A DNA stretch of 6,330 bases from Neomoorella mulderi. GTDB taxonomy: Bacteria; Bacillota; DSM-521; Neomoorellales; Neomoorellaceae. Positions within the stretch are counted from its first letter, which is position 1. Every line of letters starts with the position of its first letter. The notes beneath the pieces are model-generated. The model was not told where the DNA came from. It made no database searches and worked only from the letters and a program-made list of their open reading frames with translations. Shown one piece after another: positions 5,913-6,330 of this stretch. The stretch is taken from NCBI GenBank assembly GCA_011375465.1, contig DRZV01000053.1, positions 1 through 6,330 of the forward strand, given 5' to 3'. A program made the position numbers and the translations under genes.

Positions 5913-6137
5913 GTGAGGATATCCATCAGCTGTCTAGGAGACATGTGTCCCCTGCCCCTCTTGAAGGTGCTGGAAAGGCTTCCTGATCTCGAGATAGGAG
6001 ATGAAATAGTCCTCAAAACCGATCACAGCTGCACCTGGGTGAGCCTAAAAAATAGGCTCAAGCCGTCCAAATACAAACTCCAGTTAAAGGAAGTAGATTT
6101 CGGCATGTGGGAGATAACCATAACTAGGATCCGCTAA
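5913..6137 (+). CDS. tusA: TusA/SirA-family sulfur carrier protein
   Basis: A 74-residue single-domain protein of the TusA/SirA/YeeD family, small cytoplasmic proteins that carry a persulfide on a cysteine. CLGDMCPLPLLKVLERL (about 7-23) contains the C-P-x-P motif with the active cysteine C12 at the start of the first helix. L-E-I-G-D-E-I-V-L (26-34) is the conserved strand after the G-x-x-L/I block. T-D-H-S-C at about 36-40 holds another cysteine; C7, C12 and C40 are all present. The GTG start has AAGGGG eight bases upstream. The gene is divergent from truD and convergent with the LysR gene, so it is a single-gene unit. The usual YedE/YeeE membrane partner is not next to it. The sulfur acceptor (tRNA thiolation, molybdenum cofactor or another) cannot be told from the sequence, and the symbol marks family membership. 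Confidence 0.88.
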   Translation: MRISISCLGDMCPLPLLKVLERLPDLEIGDEIVLKTDHSCTWVSLKNRLKPSKYKLQLKEVDFGMWEITITRIR

Positions 6138-6330
6138 CAGAACCCCCTCTGCGGGGAGCGGAGGAACTTTATAAAGGCCTGGGCCAGACGTCCTTGAACC
6201 CTGCATTTATAATATACCAGATGGATGGTTTGCTCCATAGGCAATTCTTCTATCTCCAGCCCCAGCAGGGTTCCCAGATGCAGCTCTGCTTTCAAGGCTA
6301 ACCGGGGAAGTACGGAAATGCCCCTACCTG
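6134..6330 (-). CDS. LysR-family transcriptional regulator, C-terminal part (5' end beyond the right edge)
   Basis: An open minus-strand frame enters from the right edge (first full codon at 6328) and ends at the TAG at 6136-6134, giving 64 residues. It begins GRGISVLPRLAL, which is the late effector-domain block of LysR-type regulators (G-x-G-I-x-x-L-P-x-x). Next come L-G-T-L-L-G-L-E-I, then I-H-L-V-Y-Y-K and A-Q-A-F-I-K-F-L-R-S, the usual last helix of the family. The helix-turn-helix end is outside the window, so neither the target nor the effector is known. The stop overlaps the tusA stop region by three bases on the opposite strand, and no terminator hairpin lies between them. The call rests on a 64-residue fragment but the motif order is typical. 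Confidence 0.75.
   Translation of the reverse strand, partial: GRGISVLPRLALKAELHLGTLLGLEIEELPMEQTIHLVYYKCRVQGRLAQAFIKFLRSPQRGFC

Noticed and set aside
6141..6165. Possible hairpin CCCC-TCTGC-GGGG after tusA
   Set aside because: Four-pair stem with no T-run, lying inside the LysR coding frame. Not enough for a terminator.
1..6330. A new defence, mobile or secondary-metabolism system
   Set aside because: All open frames with real protein features match known housekeeping or toxin-antitoxin families. I saw no direct or inverted repeats, transposase, recombinase or unusual domain fusion beyond the standard nnr fusion.

Overview
The window reads as chromosomal housekeeping DNA from a Gram-positive, probably thermophilic, Clostridia-type Firmicute. 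The reasons are the order acpS - nnr - alr - mazE - mazF, which is a Firmicutes arrangement; strong GGAGG-type Shine-Dalgarno sites; TTG and GTG starts; and frequent AGG (Arg) and ATA (Ile) codons. The species cannot be named from the sequence alone.

Layout. Positions 1-5844 hold one head-to-tail block on the minus strand. In transcription order it is truD (tRNA pseudouridine-13 synthase), an rsuA-family 16S rRNA pseudouridine synthase, a half-size EamA/DMT-type membrane protein, acpS, a fused NAD(P)HX epimerase/dehydratase, alr, a MazE/EndoAI-type antitoxin and the first 11 codons of mazF. Most junctions overlap or are separated by a few bases, and the largest gap is about 70 bases, so one long operon is plausible. 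A short AT-rich gap (about 5866-5912) separates truD from a divergent plus-strand tusA-family gene. That gene runs tail-to-tail into the 3' end of a LysR-family regulator on the minus strand, which continues past the right edge.

How the genes relate. truD and rsuA both modify RNA. acpS activates acyl carrier protein, nnr repairs hydrated NAD(P)H, alr makes D-alanine for the wall, and mazE/mazF form a toxin-antitoxin pair. I see no direct mechanistic link that makes this a new system.

The main anomaly is alr. It is broken by a frameshift in a short CT-rich run near 896-910, with its PLP lysine in one frame and its catalytic tyrosine in the other. A second useful result is that several genes have a better start a few codons inside the longest open frame, placed at normal spacing from a Shine-Dalgarno that otherwise abuts or lies inside the coding sequence. 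I found no CRISPR array, IS element, tRNA, rRNA or convincing terminator, and no gene-free stretch over 300 bases.
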